A stretch of DNA of 64,000 bases from Struthio camelus (GCF_040807025.1 NC_090942.1:197898247-197962246), one strand, 5' to 3'. Positions 1-11,382 are shown, numbered from the stretch's first letter. A program made the numbers and translations. The notes: generated from the sequence alone by a model not told the origin.

Positions 1-835
1 TCCAATTACCATTACATTTGACCTACTGGATTGTCAGTGAGTTTTTTTTACATCTTACCTTAAGCAAGTCAAAGAAAGTTTACTGAATATCAAGATTATC
101 CGCAATGCAAAAAAGGTACAAATATAGGGATTACCAGCTAAAAGGAGTGAAACTGGGATTATCAAACAAGAAATGAGGAACACCCATTTCTTAATTTCTC
201 AGCTTCTTAGGTTCCCATCTCAGATAGCCATGGCAGCCAAGGAAGATATGAAGGAGGGAAGGGTAGAGAAGACAGGGTGGAGGAAGTTCAGACCTGCGTA
301 CGGGAAAGCTGATAAATGATAATTCAGTTTAACGGTTCTATGCAGCATGTTTGATAAACTGAGAAATGAAGAGAATCAAGGTGAAGCAGTAAGGTCAAAG
401 ATGATTTCCAAAGATGCATGAGATCTTGGGGCTTGTTTGAAACCCTGTCTCCTTGGATTTTGATAAGACCGGTGAGTGGATTATGACAGTTTTAGGAGGG
501 AGAGAGGTTGAGAAAGACTAAAAAGTCTTGAGGAATTCAGGGTGCCATGAAGAAAGTACAGAGAACAGATTCAGTAAAACAGGCAAGGTTTTGACTTCTT
601 AAATACCAGCTCCACAGAGTGGTAGTCACATGATGAGACAGAGTTGTAATTTGATAATGTCACATTAGAAATCTGTGGGACTAAAAGCTAGATCTCTTAA
701 TGCTAAGATAATGTCTTAACCACAAAACCATTTATCTTCTGCTGATATTCCACAGTTTCATCACCACAAACTACCATGAATAATTCAGGAAGCACTTTGA
801 CATTGACCTCATTAATAAGATATATCATCAAGGAG
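1..835. other. 5' flank, no gene seen
   Basis: No long open frame, splice-flanked conserved peptide or young repeat is visible here. The sequence is AT-rich and purine-leaning in places (about 240-290 and 480-520). It may be the worn 5' part of the ancient LINE that becomes recognisable from about 836, but I cannot align it with confidence. Confidence 0.5.
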
Positions 836-2150
836 ATGTTTAAATAATGATGTAGAAAAGGCAGAAGAACTCAATAAATATCTAATTTCATAAGAAGGCA
901 AAGAAGTACTTTCCAGTCCATCTGTAGTAAAGAAGAAGGATGTTAAGCTGAATGCCTGTTAGGTGTGGGCATCAGAGAAAAAATGAAGTAGGCTAATTTT
1001 TAATAAATCTCAGATCGCTAAGGAAATTCAAGAAGACAAAAATAGTGCTAATGTTATGTCAGTGTTCAAAAAGGGTTAGTGGAATGGCTGGTAAGTCTTT
1101 CAGCATGAGGTCAGCCTGGGCCCAATAACAGAAAAACTGGTAAAAGATTGAATCTATAACAAAGGATGGGAATAGAATTTTGAGATGTAAATATTACAAA
1201 TGTATTTGATAAAGGATGTCTGGCAGAGGTTTGTAAAGTATTTGCCTTAGTATCACCTGACATTCTGATTAAATAAGAAGTTCTGTGAGCTAACAAAGCC
1301 TGGCTTTCTAGGGAATTGTCTCTGTCTTGGTTAATTGACTGTTCAACAGTATTACACTTAGATTTTGTGTTTACTCTGCATATATCAACACAGAGCTATA
1401 ATTTCCTGCTGCAGAATATTTTCAAAATGACAAACAGGCTGCCATCTTTAACAGCAGAAACTACCCAATGGAATCAGGAATTATTGAGAATGATATTTGC
1501 CCTTCAGTATTTTTCCTACAGCTATCTTCTTTTATGAAATATGTTTATCCGTAGGATATTTACCTTTCTGCAAATGTGCTTGAAAATAACAAACAGGTTA
1601 AAAAAATATCTGGGCTAGTGAAGGCAAACAACGGCACCCAGCCTCCACAAGAATACAGAGTATCACGAGCACTGTAAAATCCTAGCAAAGTACAGTTCTT
1701 ACCTGGACTGGAAACTCTCTACCTGACAGATCTAAGAAAATAGTGATCAGTAACAAATCATAATTAAATATAGTTTTTCTAAAGATATCTCTTGGCATGG
1801 TATTAGAAAATATTGGCAGATTATTTTGCTTGGTAAAAAAAAAAATAATGCGTATAAGGCAGCCATGGGAATCATTTATAAGGTAGGCCCTTAAAAACTG
1901 TGTTTTAAGAAAATCAAGTTCAAGATCCAACAGCTAGGAACACGGGAAGCAGGGCATACCTCAGAACTGAGTGATATACTTGAGAAAGCATTAATTTCAA
2001 AAAAGGTTTAGAGATCACAGTGAAGAACTGACTCAGCATGAGGTTGCTTTGAGACGGTGTGGGGAAAGGGGCTTATTCCACCAGGATGTAATACCAGAAG
2101 AAAAGTATGTTTATACGGGAAAATACAGAAGAACATTGAGGAGATAGGCA
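836..2150 (+). repeat. Ancient CR1/L3-type LINE, reverse-transcriptase region
   Basis: Short islands in the + orientation follow the order of a CR1/L3 ORF2. At about 1058-1125, VFKKG-like and EKLVK-like pieces match the finger region preceding the palm. At about 1700-1760, a tryptophan-leucine-serine-aspartate-arginine run resembles the segment just before the GVPQG motif. At about 2030-2090 the DNA resembles the 'LSMSQQC' segment, and at 2125-2140 it resembles 'KKNIEKLE'. Stops and frameshifts occur throughout, so no protein is made. The copy is far more diverged than the two young CR1 copies at 15319 and 45103. Recognition rests on remembered family structure, so the boundaries are approximate to about 100 bp. 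Confidence 0.5.
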
Positions 2151-2154
2151 GCGG

Positions 2155-2480
2155 AAGCTAGCCATACCGTTCCGTGGATAAAGGAGCATCTACAGGGCAG
2201 GCTGACCCATAGTCGCGTGGCTGAGCCCATGACAGTGTAGCGCTACACCTGAGTTTTGAACTGAGATTAGCGATGAGCTCAATACACTTACTGCGCCTGT
2301 GTGTAGTCCATAAAAACCTGACATAGCGACACCCACTGCCGTTCCTCGCCATGGACCGACGCTCAGTGGTGCCAGGGACTCTCCCATTCCACTACTGCCT
2401 CGACTGGGAAATCGCTGGAGAATGACGCTGGCTCAGACGCAGAAGTAACAAACGCCCAGTACTGACCATAGTGTGCCTTG
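2155..2480 (+). mobile_element. Possible old endogenous-retrovirus LTR fragment
   Basis: The segment is sharply richer in GC and CpG than its flanks. It holds a CATAAAA box (2309-2315) followed about 30-150 bases later by a GC-rich R/U5-like stretch around 2330-2440. That arrangement is typical of avian ERV long terminal repeats. It lies at the end of the ancient LINE, as expected for a later insertion. No second copy is seen in the window and neither LTR end is defined. It could instead be an unrelated GC-rich patch. Confidence 0.35.
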
Positions 2481-2791
2481 TGTTTGTGTATCTGTCCCTG
2501 CCAGAAGCCCAGGAGATGCCCCTGCCTCACCCTTACAATATTACATGTATACAAGCGAAGAAGAACCAACAGGCTCTTAAACCAGGCATGACTAATGGGC
2601 TATGCTACATAGCCACAGGTAGGTATACTTATATTGGGCTATCTAAGTGCCTGTATTTGGAAAGAAGAAATTTTGGAAGCCAGGAAAGGCCCCTCAAATC
2701 CACTTTGAACTTAGTTTGTTCTTGGCAATTAAGAAACTTTTACACAAAATCCATACTGATAAACTACAGAAGGCCAGTACCAGTTCTTTGA
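2471..2791 (+). other. Unrecognised 106-codon open frame next to the LTR-like segment
   Basis: The open frame starts with a hydrophobic stretch (residues about 2-9) followed by an N-glycosylation sequon (Asn-Ile-Thr, near residue 23) and several cysteines. This is the general look of a secreted or envelope-like N-terminus. Its position just downstream of the LTR-like segment suggests a retroviral remnant, but no diagnostic retroviral motif is present. The frame is short and there are no intact gag, pol or env genes nearby. It may be a chance open frame. Confidence 0.15.
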
Positions 2792-2840
2792 CCAGGAGGC
2801 AAACTGGCATGCTGTACCCATGCCCACACTATTAGGGTCT

Positions 2841-5769
2841 TTTAGCCTCCAAGATAAAATGGCCAGGTCCAAACCGACTATTGCGAATGGTCTCTGACGC
2901 AGGAGTTAGCTAACTCCTGAACTGCACTTAGGAATTGCTAGCTGGCTCAGGCCAAAATAGCACCAGGAATTGTTCCAACAGTTTAATGGAGATGTTGATT
3001 TGCAGCCATGTCCAGTGTTGTTTGATTTGCAAGTGTAAACTCAGTGACTCAGATGTGATCACAGGATAGCTCTGTACAGTAATTTTCCCTGCTGAAGATG
3101 CTGTACTCAATGCTTTTGGACAGTTTTTTCCTTGAAAACGCAACCCAGCCATAGTAGAGCAGGGTTCTCCTGTGCAACAAACCTACTGACAGTGTGTTTT
3201 CCAGGCACCCTGCAGTGCCTGGCTCCCTTGGTGACTATATCAAGGAATAACTGGAGCACCTGCACTACCTCCACTACTCCCAGCTTTCTTGTTGCCGGTG
3301 CAAGCAGTTTTCCTTAATCAGAGGCCAGAACAGAAGTGTACCCCTGCATCTCAAACCCTTGGACAAGGACACAGGAGGTAGACAGTTTAGGCTGGAAAGG
3401 CAACCTTTATCTCACCATAGTTAGGAGTGTTTTATTGTGAAACACTTGCGGGATTTTTTCCATTATTACTATCTATGAATTCTAAAAAGTCAGAAAAAAA
3501 TATCTTGTGTCACTGTTTGACAGGCAGTCACAGAACACGTAATGCAACACACCACACGCTATATATTCACCAGCACAGCAGAAACATTTCCTTCATTCTA
3601 TGTCTATATATCTATTTCCTACAAGAAGAAAAAGAATTTTCTAGAATTCAGACTTCATTCACACTCCCTTTCATAGATCTTATTTGTATTCCTCAAATAA
3701 GTATTAAATTCCATCCACCTTTTTGTGCTTGCATGTTCATATCTAATGGAATCCTGAGGCATTATCTAATCAATATTCACTTATCTAATATATTCACAGA
3801 AGTATAGTGCCATAAAAAAATGGAAAATTCTTGCTTTTATCCATTTAATATAATTTACTACCCATGTATAAAGTGTGTTATTAAAATACTATAATCTTAA
3901 ATCTGATTTTTCAGCAGGCCAATGAAAGGCATATCTGCATTCCAGGACTATGTCTCTGACAAATTTCAATTTTTCAGCAGTTTTCATTGCCATATGAGAG
4001 CTGTTCAGATGAAGATTGAATAAAAAGAGCTTTCCCACCTTCTTACATACTTATTACAATCTTGAAAAAAATTGAATAAGTTCTTCCTTAAAAATATTCT
4101 CTCTGATCTGAGAACATCAAATTTCAGCCGAAAAAGTAACACTTTGAACAAGATATTCATAAACAACTGAACCTCATCCTTTATGTAGCTAAATTCATAA
4201 TTTTATAACATATGTTAGCATATGTGTCAACTTATAATTTATCCAGTCAACATGTCACCAGGTACAATATCAGCTGATTTTACTACGGAGCACTACAGTT
4301 TCTGCATATGCTGTAACGGTAGCAGCAGTTATTGGGCACCTAATAATATGAATTGATTTCTGGGAATAGCAGGCCAGATAGCTGTATTATTTTGCTAGAA
4401 TCAACAGCAATGTACAGAATTGTCTGCCTGGTGCAATTTCTTCAAAATCAAAGAGAGAAAATCTTTTATGCCATTTTAGGACCCCAAATCTTTTATTAGG
4501 ATGTTTGTTTAGTCTGTTTAGTGCGGTCGTTGTGACTTTCCCAAACCCTGACAATCACTAAAATGTTCTATATGAATGTGGTTTATAAGGAACAAAATAT
4601 TATCTTTTATATATCAAACACAGAATTTCTTCTTGTGATCCAAAATATGACATGAGAAAGTCTTACTATCTTATTAGCTTCATCTACAAAACTCGGGGTT
4701 TTTCTTACCGCTTTTCTGTCTTTGAAACACTGAATATATTTAGGATTGTTAGGTGTCTGCTAGCCATTTCTTTCACTGACAACGTAATCACCTCTTGTAT
4801 TAACAGAGATCGGAAAATTCACTAGTAACTTTGGTATCTCAGCTCACTACAAAGGCTTTTAGGTAAAACTTAACACAAATGCATTACCTTAGAACACAAC
4901 GGCACATCAGCTGTTACTAGTTAAATTATGAAATCATTTAAATACAAAAATAGCATGATACATCCAGGCACATTCCCAGTTTGTAACATATATCAAGATA
5001 TGCTGCGTGAGCCATTTGGTGCCAAAGCTCAGACTGTCCAGTTAGTTTACTGATTGCTTTTAGCTTCTCACATGAAAGGTGGTAAGAAGTAGGCTCTATT
5101 GTATTACTGCTTACATTTTGTATTGGAATCGGCTACAGCAGAACCTGCACATGCTAAGCACCTCTCAGGATACATGATATTTACACCTTGTAGTAATGTT
5201 TTATACAATGTAAAAATACATTTTTACGTTCTGAGTATCAATTCATAAGTTAGTGGGAGCTCCCTGATTGACTGGAATGGGTTTTGAGTTCAGTTCTGAA
5301 CCAGTAAGAAAAGTCTTGCAGCCAACCTTCCCAAATTCCTGATGGATTCTTTCCTCTCTTTCTCCCATGAAAAGAATTCCCAGAGTAGTGAAAATTAAGT
5401 CAGGAAAATACACTCTGCTCTGATAATTTTCTCAGTCACTGCTGTAAGATATAAATACACTGCCGAAAAGTTTTTCCAGCCATGCAAATTATATACTTGA
5501 TCTGTTTTTCACTTGTATCCCAGACTACAAACCTGCTAATTTCATTTCTCAGTATCCAATTTATGGTAAATTGGGTGCTTTGTGGAGTAAGGGCAGAAGT
5601 GCACAGCCACAGGAAGCAAAGGGCCAACATGAACACTGGCTAGGCAGTGTTTATACTGAAAGATAAAAGACTATATGTCAGCGGAGAAATGACAGGATCC
5701 TTTGCTTAATTTCCTATTCTAATATCGTAGGATTCTCCTATCTCAAAACATTTAAGTCAGATAATTTAT
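2841..5769. other. Intergenic, no gene recognised
   Basis: This is AT-rich sequence with only short chance open frames, the longest being 126 codons at 3427-3807 with no recognisable motif. The one sharp structure is a perfect 20-bp palindrome at 2900-2919. I see no young transposon, RNA gene or splice-supported exon. Confidence 0.5.
2900..2919. repeat. Perfect 20-bp palindrome
   Basis: The sequence caggagttagctaactcctg is its own reverse complement across all 20 bases. It could extrude as a small cruciform or bind a dimeric protein. No repeat copies were noticed elsewhere in the window. Confidence 0.9.
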
Positions 5770-6290
5770 ATGTAAGGGTGTGTGGAATGTGAGAGCAGTT
5801 GCTTCATTAAGGTTATCTGATCAAGGACCTTTTCAGGGATAACAAGTAAAGGGGGAAGCCAAAATCATAACACACACAGACACAAACGTGAGAGACAAGG
5901 GATAACAGAGACTATGACAAGACCAAAAGTCTCCAGTCAGTAATTGATGGGCGTTAAGAAACTGCAGACATGGCCAACCTCGACTTTGCAAAGAAGGAGG
6001 AAACAAGACAAACATGAGGATTTTAGATAAGAGGGGAACCTGCAAGACTATGTGAAGCTTTCTAAGGAAATAGAGGGGAATAGACAGGAGGGAGTATAAA
6101 AAGTGCTGGTTATGTGTAAGTAGTCTCTGGTCAGTACGCTTGTCTGATCAAGCCCCGCGCCTCATCACCACAGGGGCCAGAGAATTTGTATTTTCCCCTA
6201 ACCTGGTGTGTATGTGAGTCGATGCGTGTAAAGCACTAGCAAACCTCAAGCTGGACTAACTGGTGAGTAGGACGCCTATACAGCAGGCTG
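5770..6290 (+). mobile_element. Possible solo LTR of an old avian ERV
   Basis: A TATAAAAAG box (6095-6103) follows a purine-rich A/G stretch that would serve as U3. After the box comes a GC-rich, R-like segment (about 6140-6180, containing 'ccccgcgcc') and then a GT-rich U5-like segment (about 6200-6265). This spacing is LTR-like. No coding remnants flank it, so a solo LTR fits best. Ends and target-site duplication could not be fixed. An ordinary TATA-type promoter of a noncoding transcript is the alternative. Confidence 0.35.
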
Positions 6291-8180
6291 AGGGAGCTCA
6301 GGATCCAGGCAGGGATATCAGGTAGATAGAGGGGGTGTGCTGATATTCAAAGGGTCCATGAGTGTGTGTGTGCTTGTCAGCTAGAGAGGGAAGGGGTGTG
6401 TGCTTTCACAAGTGAACTTCTGTCTTTGCTAGATGGAGAGGAGAAAGGGGACTTGGCTATCCATACTTAGATTTTACGTGGAGTTCTGGTAATGTTATAT
6501 ATGGGTGTTGCTGAAGGCAATGTAGTGTAGCTGGCTGTGTCAGTGTCCTCTGGGGGTGTGTGTGTATATGTGTCTGAGATACATACTCAACCTTGCTACT
6601 GATTGAGCTTGCAAATGGGAGAGCAGCAGCCGCATCCATCAGCATGGGATGGAGAGACCTCCAGGTTCCCAGGTGTAGCCAGCTGGGCTCCAGCAGCCAG
6701 GCAGGAGGGATTCCCAGGTCCTGGAGCCTGCTAGAGGCAGCAGCCTTAAAACTTCCCTTAACCGTATACAAAGTTATTTGCAAGTTACATGAGGATACAT
6801 CTTGAAGGATTTTTTACCAAATCTTTTTTTATGAAATTGTTTTGTTTATGAGTTCCTGGGTTGGACGGCCATGTGCAGCAGTATTCTGGGTGGAATACTG
6901 GAGCTGTGGCCCACTGAATTTAATGGAACTCTGCTCATGTACCCAGAGCATGTGACCCTCAAGCTTTAAGTGGTGGTCGTGTATAAAGGAGCAGCCACTT
7001 TTGAAAGACCTTTGGATGCTCAGCAAAACAAAGTTCCATTTTTGCTAACCTGGCAAGCTGTAGTATTGAGAGAGAAGTTTATCTACTGCCAGGAGTATGT
7101 AGAAAGTGCACAGTGGAAGACAGTGCTGTTAGAGTAAAAACTCCAAGCACAAAGATTTAAAATGTGAAAGGACAGAGTCAGATCCAGAAGGAGCTAAGTC
7201 AGGCTCTTAGTTGGACTGGACCACCTTTGGAGGCTGTCAGAGGTGCCTTTGCCTAGAAAAGGAATTTGGATTCTTAGAAGGTCTAGACTGTCACTTAGGT
7301 GTTTATATGAGTTACAGTGGATGGGTAACAGAGACTAGCTCCCACTGACCTCTGCCAAGATCAAGAACAGTATCATTTTTCTACTGCTCATAAATACGAG
7401 CAAATCAGGAGCAAAAGTGCAGTTCCAATGAAATCTGCAATGTAAGCCTGTTCCTTTCATGCAAGCAAGCTTTCTCTGTCTATGCAAAGAACACTACTGC
7501 CAAGAGTAAATACTGGTGGCTCTTCGATGAGCAGAAATTAAAGAAAAAGAAGTGGAGAAAGTGGAAAACAGAAAAAATGGCAGAAACAACAGACAGAATT
7601 AGTGAAAAGCATGAAAGAAAAAAAGACAAAAAAAGAGAAAGTAGGGAAAGAAAGAAAAGATGAAGCTATAGACAGAAACCTTATCTCAGATGAGTGAGGA
7701 CTAGTCATCTAAGTAAGGATTTGCAGAATCAGCCAGATCAGAAACTCAGTTTTGTCCCTAAATTCTTCACACTCGGGTGGATCATCTGAACTAACTAAAT
7801 CAGAACACCCTCATATACATTTAGTTATAGTACTGGGGTCTTAACTGGCTATCTCTTGCTTTTTTGACATGCAGTCGTATAATCAATTGCAAAATGCTAC
7901 AAGTAAAACCTCACCCATTTTCAGTAAAATCGTTTAGTTTTGTAAGGAAGATTGGGGTTTGTACATCTTATACAGACAGTATATTTGTTGGGACAGTTTA
8001 TTTTTGTTCCTTCAGATGCTGTGTTCACTCTGCTTTTTCTTTCAGTTATTTTTAAAGGGTTTTGATGCAAATAGGTTGCCTTAGGAGACAGGCTCTCTGA
8101 ATATTTCTTTACTGCTATTTATAAAAAATACTCTTCCTCATACATTCATGTCTCTCTATAATTAACTGTATGTACTTCTG
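6291..8180. other. 5' flank, GT-rich then purine-rich, no gene
   Basis: Short GT-rich runs occur at 6360-6372 and 6553-6572. A strongly purine-rich tract (A/G, about 7535-7665) follows. The open frames here are short and show no domain. Nothing in the stretch supports a gene. Confidence 0.5.
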
Positions 8181-8184
8181 CCGG

Positions 8185-8500
8185 CATGAAAGTCCTAGTG
8201 AAAAACAAGGACCCACATTGCACCAGGTGCTGTACAAATATAAAACAAAATGACAGACCTTGCCTAACAGATTTTACGATCTAAGTAACAAGAAGGCTCA
8301 TACATATCACTTTTCTGCCATGGAAACTGCAGCACCTCACAGGAAGGTAAAACTTGTTATCCCTATTTTGAAGGGAATGAAAAGCAAGTAGGAATGCAAT
8401 GATTCAGAGCAATTTCACACAGCAAGTCAGCGGTAAAACTGTGACTAGAACCCAGCGCTAGCTAGAGCTCTATGCAATTCCCAGCTCCTTTTGAGCTCAC
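8185..8500 (+). repeat. MIR/CORE-SINE-like ancient SINE remnant
   Basis: The order of short matches follows the MIR-type core. A 'gtgctgtacaaat' / 'gacagaccttgc' / 'ttttacgatctaagta' head (8228-8288) is followed by 'ttatccctattttgaag' (8357-8373) and then 'tttcacacagcaagtcagcgg' with 'actagaacccagcgct' (8413-8459). The last block corresponds to the MIR phrase in which a gap-rich 'cacacagc-agt-agtgg' precedes 'gaacccag'. The copy is diverged and lies just upstream of the CpG island. Confidence 0.6.
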
Positions 8501-9612
8501 AAAATGTGCCAGGTCTGAGGGTTACTTTTTGTCTCACAGCGCTATTCCCCACTCCTCCAGATTTTTTGGTTTTATACCCACAATCAGTGGCCTGCATCCT
8601 TCCTTTGCACTGTTTGGAAAATCCTGAAGAAATGTACTGATATTCATAAGCATTCCCTAAGGCTGAGGAGCACCGGGACAGACCAGAAGGATCTGGCATC
8701 CCTCGCTGAGGTCGCGGGCAGCCTTTTCATGTCGGGGTGCTGTTGCACTCTGCGCTTCCTGCGCTTACACCCTTCCCTCCAATCTAGGGCAGTCTGGAGG
8801 GCAGGATCAGGTGCAGGTTAGGATAAGGGATATAGTGATACTGTCCTGAGGTTTTTTTCCCCATGCCCTTTCAATTTCGCAGGGCTACGAAAAGGGGTGG
8901 GGAAGGTTTTTCGCAGGGTTTTGTTCCGAGTCCAGGTTCAAAGGGGGAACGTGGGGAAGAGCTGGAGGAGGCAGACGAGACCTCCCAGGCAGTTCAGGCA
9001 AGAAGTGTACGTAGCCGCGGGGCTTCTCGGAGGGGCTCAGCCCCCGGATCTGCGCCGGGGCAGGAGCCAGGCTGGCATTTACAGCATGAAGAGCCGCCTG
9101 CGGCCCTTCCTCCCTCAGGTCCTGAGGGCGCTGGGACTGAGCAAAGGTTTGTCGGCACGGAGAGAAGCAAACCTAGCTCCTAGCGGGGGCCACGTCAAGG
9201 GCCCGCAAGGCAGTCTAACGCCGATTGCTGGGTTAACCAGCAGATTTATCGGCCGCTTTCTGCGAGCGCCTTCCCAAAGTGGTGGTAAGGGCGCTGAGCT
9301 GCGGGGATGCGGGCGGCCGAGGGCAGCCCAGGCCCGGGCAGGAGGCAGGCCCCGCCGCTACGCCCCAGCGGGCCTCGACCGGCTCCCCGAGGGCAGCCGA
9401 GCGACGCCACGGCCCCAGAGGGAGAGGGAAGGAGGGAGGCAGGCAGGCAGGGCGGGCACCGCCCGGCCGGTGCGAGGTGGGTGGCGGCTGCCGGCGCGGT
9501 CGGGGCGGGGGCTGCCGTGGGCCGGGCAGCGCCGCGGCCCGGCGGGCGTGGGGCCCGGCTGCCGGCGGACGGAGGAGGTGCAGGGGCAAGTGCTGGAGGG
9601 CCGGGCCGGGGA

Positions 9613-9662
9613 GGGGGAGCGGCGGCTGCTGGGGGGCGGCGGGGGAGGCGGGAGAGCGGGGG
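9613..9662 (+). other. G-quadruplex candidate in CpG island
   Basis: G runs at 9613-9617, 9631-9636, 9641-9645, 9650-9652 and 9658-9662 are separated by short loops of 4 to 5 bases in the last four runs. That fits a standard four-tract quadruplex rule on the + strand. It sits in the G-skewed part of the probable promoter. Confidence 0.7.
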
Positions 9663-9787
9663 CCGGCGGCGGCCTGCGCCAGAGGCGCGGGCGAGGAGCG
9701 GGAGGGCGGCGGTCCCGCGTGGGCGCAGGGTTCGGGCGCTGGCAGGGTGGCCGGGCCCTCGGCGGCACTTCCTTCAGCCTGGTCCTG

Positions 9788-9802
9788 CCCCCCCCCGCCC
9801 CC
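9788..9802 (+). repeat. C-rich tract
   Basis: Nine C, one G and five C in a row form a complementary G-rich tract on the - strand within the CpG island. Confidence 0.9.
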
Positions 9803-10051
9803 GGCACCTTTGGGGGTGCTTCGTCCTCGCCGGCAGAGGAGTGTGGCCGGGCAGATGCCTTGGCGCGCTCTGCTGTCACCTGCGCTCCCTGCCCGCCTTT
9901 CCCCGGGTCTCCAAGCCCTGTGTTGTCTGATTTGGGGGAACAGACCTTCTCTGCCCTATGCTGCGATATGGTCGGGGGCTTCTCTAGCAGGACGGACACT
10001 AGGGAAAGTTTAGCTTTACATTTGCCCTTGCGTTTTCTTCTCTTTCTTTTC

Positions 10052-10069
10052 TTTTTTTTTTTTTTTTTT
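10052..10069 (+). repeat. T18 homopolymer
   Basis: A run of 18 T follows a CT-rich stretch at the downstream shore of the CpG island. Confidence 0.95.
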
Positions 10070-10246
10070 CATTTAAACATCCTCATTTTACTGCCTGGTA
10101 TGTATTTGTTTTCCCCGCTAATTATTCTTCCAGCAGGAAATCTGTTTATAGAGTATGAGCTGTCAGATGTCACTGCGTTATTATCAGGAAACTGTACTGC
10201 TGTATGGTAAGAAAATGCATAATTCAGGCCACACTGATCCATAATG

Positions 10247-10273
10247 TTTGCATATTTCCGCGCGCATTTGCAT
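10247..10273 (+). promoter_or_regulatory. Pair of octamer-type (POU) sites
   Basis: TTTGCAT at 10247-10253 and a full ATTTGCAT octamer at 10266-10273 lie in the same orientation about two helical turns apart. They flank a short CpG-containing element (ccgcgcgc) just beyond the island. ATTTGCAT is the established POU-factor octamer. Use at this site is inferred. Confidence 0.4.
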
Positions 10274-11352
10274 TTATGAATCTGCCTTCCATTTGGAGCA
10301 TTGCCAGTTGTGCAACTGCCTGACTGAGGAGGGAGAAAGCAGGTTACAGGAAGGAAAAAAACTCAGTGCCTGATCGCCTGTCCCTTTCAATACAGTAAAA
10401 CTCACTCTTAGCTCGTGTTTCGGGAATTAACTATGGTGTTTATGTGGGCAAGACCAGAGCTGATCTTCCATTGTCTCTAAAATAGTTTGCGTTCTCTATT
10501 ACGTGGTGTTTAGTTGAACTTAATAATAAAACAGTAGTCATAAAGACCGTGCCTTGATGCAACGATACTAAGTTATCATCTGTTGATCTTAGTAAACCAA
10601 AGTCATTTAAATTTCTCTTTTAAAAAGGGCATGTCAAAACACATCTAGAAGTCAACAATATAAAATATGGAACAATTCTTTATTGTTATTCCAAGGTGTA
10701 CAAACCAATTAACAAATTTGCTACCGGGAATCAAGTCCAACTATGTATGACGCTGTATGACAGTTTTTTGTGCTCATTCTGCTTGTTCATTTTCTCTGTT
10801 GCTCCTATAATTTACTAGAGTTTATAACATTAGCCTTGTTATTCTTTAAACAATTTTAATAGTTATTTTCTACATTTTTACACATATCTTTGTGAAACAT
10901 AGGTTATATATATATATAAAAGTGTGCACACGCATACACAAAAGATAGATGCATAAGGAAAGGTAACCTTATAATTAAGGTACAGGGCTTCAGAGGCAGA
11001 GGATCTCTCCTTATATTCTGCTTTACGTATTTTCTGTTTGACCGTAGGGGTAGAGGTTAATGTGGTTCATTTTCTGTCCTGATCAGTAAAATAATGATCT
11101 AAATATATGCCTGTCTTCCAGAAACATTGTTTACTGTAAGCCATTTCCTCTGGCAGTAACCAGAAGAGGCACACACTGATTGATAGTTATTTTGTTTATT
11201 ATCCCGGGGCGAAAACTATCAATATGAAATCTAGTCCACAAAGAGTGTTCTTTGACAATAGGCATTAGCTGACGTGCGTCTGCGCTGTGTGTGATGCCTT
11301 TGAAAGGGGTAATTTCACTCCTGCGCAAGGGCTTACGTGGTTGGTCGCGTGA

Positions 11353-11382
11353 TCAGTCAGATCTGGAAACTGATCTGACTGA
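11353..11382. repeat. 11-bp inverted repeat with 8-nt loop
   Basis: tcagtcagatc (11353-11363) is followed after 8 bases by its exact reverse complement gatctgactga (11372-11382). In RNA this would form a stable hairpin. Confidence 0.9.

Larger units (their letters stand above)
8860..9990 (+). promoter_or_regulatory. TRMT9B: CpG island, probable TRMT9B promoter and 5' noncoding exon
   Basis: This is the only CpG island in the window, densest at about 9040-9850. From about 9400 to 9760 the + strand carries many more G than C, with G runs at 9613-9617 and 9631-9662. Such skew is usual just downstream of a start site transcribed to the right. The next gene on the + strand is TRMT9B, whose first coding exon has an acceptor at 38803, so a 5' noncoding exon must lie upstream. 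Candidate splice donors are GT at 9285 (ggtg|gtaagg) and GT at 10207 (tatg|gtaaga). A start codon at 9086 opens a frame of GC-biased composition that I do not recognise as a protein. There is no TATA box, as is normal for such islands. That it drives TRMT9B is inferred from position and strand. Confidence 0.75.

Noticed and set aside
3427..3807. 126-codon open frame in the 5' flank
   Set aside because: No motif, AT-rich codons, no splice or promoter context, and a length possible by chance in this much sequence.
9086..9147. ATG-led frame in the CpG island, possible alternative first coding exon
   Set aside because: It ends in a weak donor (aaag|gtttgt), and its peptide is not recognised. TRMT9B already has a complete N-terminus at 38847 with an in-frame stop just before it.
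8897..10210. 437-codon + strand open frame, with overlapping frames of 244, 207 and 213 codons
   Set aside because: It spans the CpG island. High GC removes stop codons in all frames, the product is Arg/Gly/Pro/Ala low-complexity, and competing frames are open on both strands.
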